Assembly (NCBI GenBank): GCA_902168225.1
Contig: CABHOW010000086.1
Coordinates: 1-34,466 of the forward strand
Length of the DNA stretch: 34,466 nt
Reading direction: 5' to 3'
Source: an uncultured Flavihumibacter sp.
Lineage (GTDB): Bacteria > Bacteroidota > Bacteroidia > Chitinophagales > Chitinophagaceae
The notes under the pieces are model-generated. The model did no database searches. It worked only from the letters and a program-made list of their open reading frames with translations, and was not told where the DNA came from. The stretch's first letter is position 1; every line of letters begins with the position of its first letter. Positions 34,079 through 34,466 of the stretch are shown piece after piece. The translations under genes and the position numbers were made by a program.

Positions 34079-34390
34079 AAAGAGCTCTCTAATTCTGTTG
34101 CATAATTTACAGAACGACTACACTGTACAGCAAAATACATCAGTGATTTAGTGCACGAAGCAAAATAGTAATCCATGCATGATGACCAACAAAATGAATG
34201 AACCACTGCAAACCATCCAACGCCGTGTTGCTACTGGCCAGCTGGCTGCTGTCAAAACCTCGTCCGAGCCTTGAAGGTTAACATCATGTCTACATGTCTT
34301 CTCCCAGTAAAATGCTGATTCTCCCAGTAAAATGCTGATGAGTACATTAGGGGAGTTTTTGTGTTTGAGACATTATAGATATATATATAT
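34079..34390. other. Stretch with no recognisable gene before the adapter
   Basis: No credible coding frame, RNA gene or insertion-sequence gene was found. The plus and minus frames that cross it are short and of unlikely composition. It contains TTCTGT/ACAGAA as an imperfect inverted repeat near 34094-34115, a 20-bp tandem duplication (34300-34339) and an AT dinucleotide run up to 34390. If the Cap4-like operon has a cyclase or promoter, it should have lain in or beyond this stretch. Confidence 0.7.
34300..34339. repeat. 20-bp perfect tandem duplication near the contig end
   Basis: TCTCCCAGTAAAATGCTGAT occurs twice in direct succession (34300-34319, 34320-34339). It lies about 50 bases from the adapter, so an assembly artefact is as likely as a real repeat. 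Confidence 0.9.
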
Positions 34391-34466
34391 CTGTCTCTTA
34401 TACACATCTCCGAGCCCACGAGACAGGCAGAAATCTCGTATGCCGTCTTCTGCTTGAAAAAAAAAA
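34391..34466. other. Illumina Nextera read-through adapter, index and P7, not genomic
   Basis: The Tn5 mosaic end CTGTCTCTTATACACATCT (34391-34409) is followed by CCGAGCCCACGAGAC (34410-34424, Nextera read-2 adapter), AGGCAGAA (34425-34432, the i7 index known as N703), the P7 flow-cell sequence starting ATCTCGTATGCC and ending CTGCTTG (34433-34456), and ten A. The last genomic base is at or before 34390. The AT run just before it may also be unreliable. Confidence 0.99.

Noticed and set aside
34090..34130. Insertion-sequence end suggested by a TTCTGTTGCA-like motif
   Set aside because: Only a short resemblance, with no transposase gene, partner inverted repeat or target duplication visible.
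34003..34206. 67-residue minus-strand open frame near the contig end
   Set aside because: Cys/Ser/His-rich composition, overlap with the Cap4-like frame and no family resemblance.
34457..34466. Terminal poly-A as a biological tail or terminator
   Set aside because: It directly follows the P7 adapter and is the usual read-through filler of the sequencer.

Overview
The window looks like the end of a contig from a Bacteroidota bacterium, most likely of the Chitinophagaceae type. The evidence is AT-rich DNA, promoters of the TTTG-N19/20-TAnnTTTG kind, a TonB receptor with a carboxypeptidase-regulatory-like N-terminus, DUF3347 and DUF3810 proteins, and a thrS-infC-rpmI-rplT block. The family-level placement is inference. 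The last 76 bases are not genomic: they are an Illumina Nextera read-through adapter with its index, the P7 sequence and poly-A, so the contig stops artificially there.

Layout. 1-6.0 kb: the 5' part of an ABC-F ATPase gene (minus), a DUF3347 lipoprotein plus TonB-dependent receptor pair (plus), and a secreted protein with a Lys/Pro-rich linker (minus). 6.1-9.6 kb: translation block thrS, infC, rpmI, rplT, with a (TATAGGG)11 tandem repeat and a clear internal promoter and leader between infC and rpmI. 9.6-13.9 kb: a short-form arginine decarboxylase and an NTF2-like secreted protein (plus); then on the minus strand a TraB/GumN protein, an ECF sigma factor and a four-TM membrane protein; then a small DUF1801 protein. 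13.9-18.1 kb: a potassium block made of a shortened KdpD-like kinase, a KdpE-like regulator, a Kup transporter, and the remnant of an outer-membrane porin gene whose middle has been deleted. 18.1-22.4 kb (minus): cystathionine beta-synthase-type enzyme, LysR regulator, threonine synthase and a BtuF-like metal/cobalamin-binding protein. 22.4-27.0 kb: yceD-rpmF-plsX behind a consensus promoter, a DUF3810 membrane metalloprotease-like protein, TspO, dCTP deaminase and a phosphopantetheinyl transferase.

27.0-34.4 kb is more accessory. It holds a DUF2130 coiled-coil nuclease-like protein followed by an unrecognised protein with protein-kinase-like motifs, an ArsM methyltransferase of the arsenosugar type, a DUF1016/YhcG PD-(D/E)XK nuclease with an in-frame palindromic 45-bp repeat, and a two-gene unit made of a Cap4-like nuclease-SAVED effector and a LexA/S24-type self-cleaving repressor. 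The last pair is the best candidate for a noteworthy system. It resembles a CBASS effector placed next to a damage-responsive repressor, but the cyclase that would make its signal is not visible because the contig ends in adapter. No tRNA, rRNA, CRISPR array or insertion sequence was recognised.
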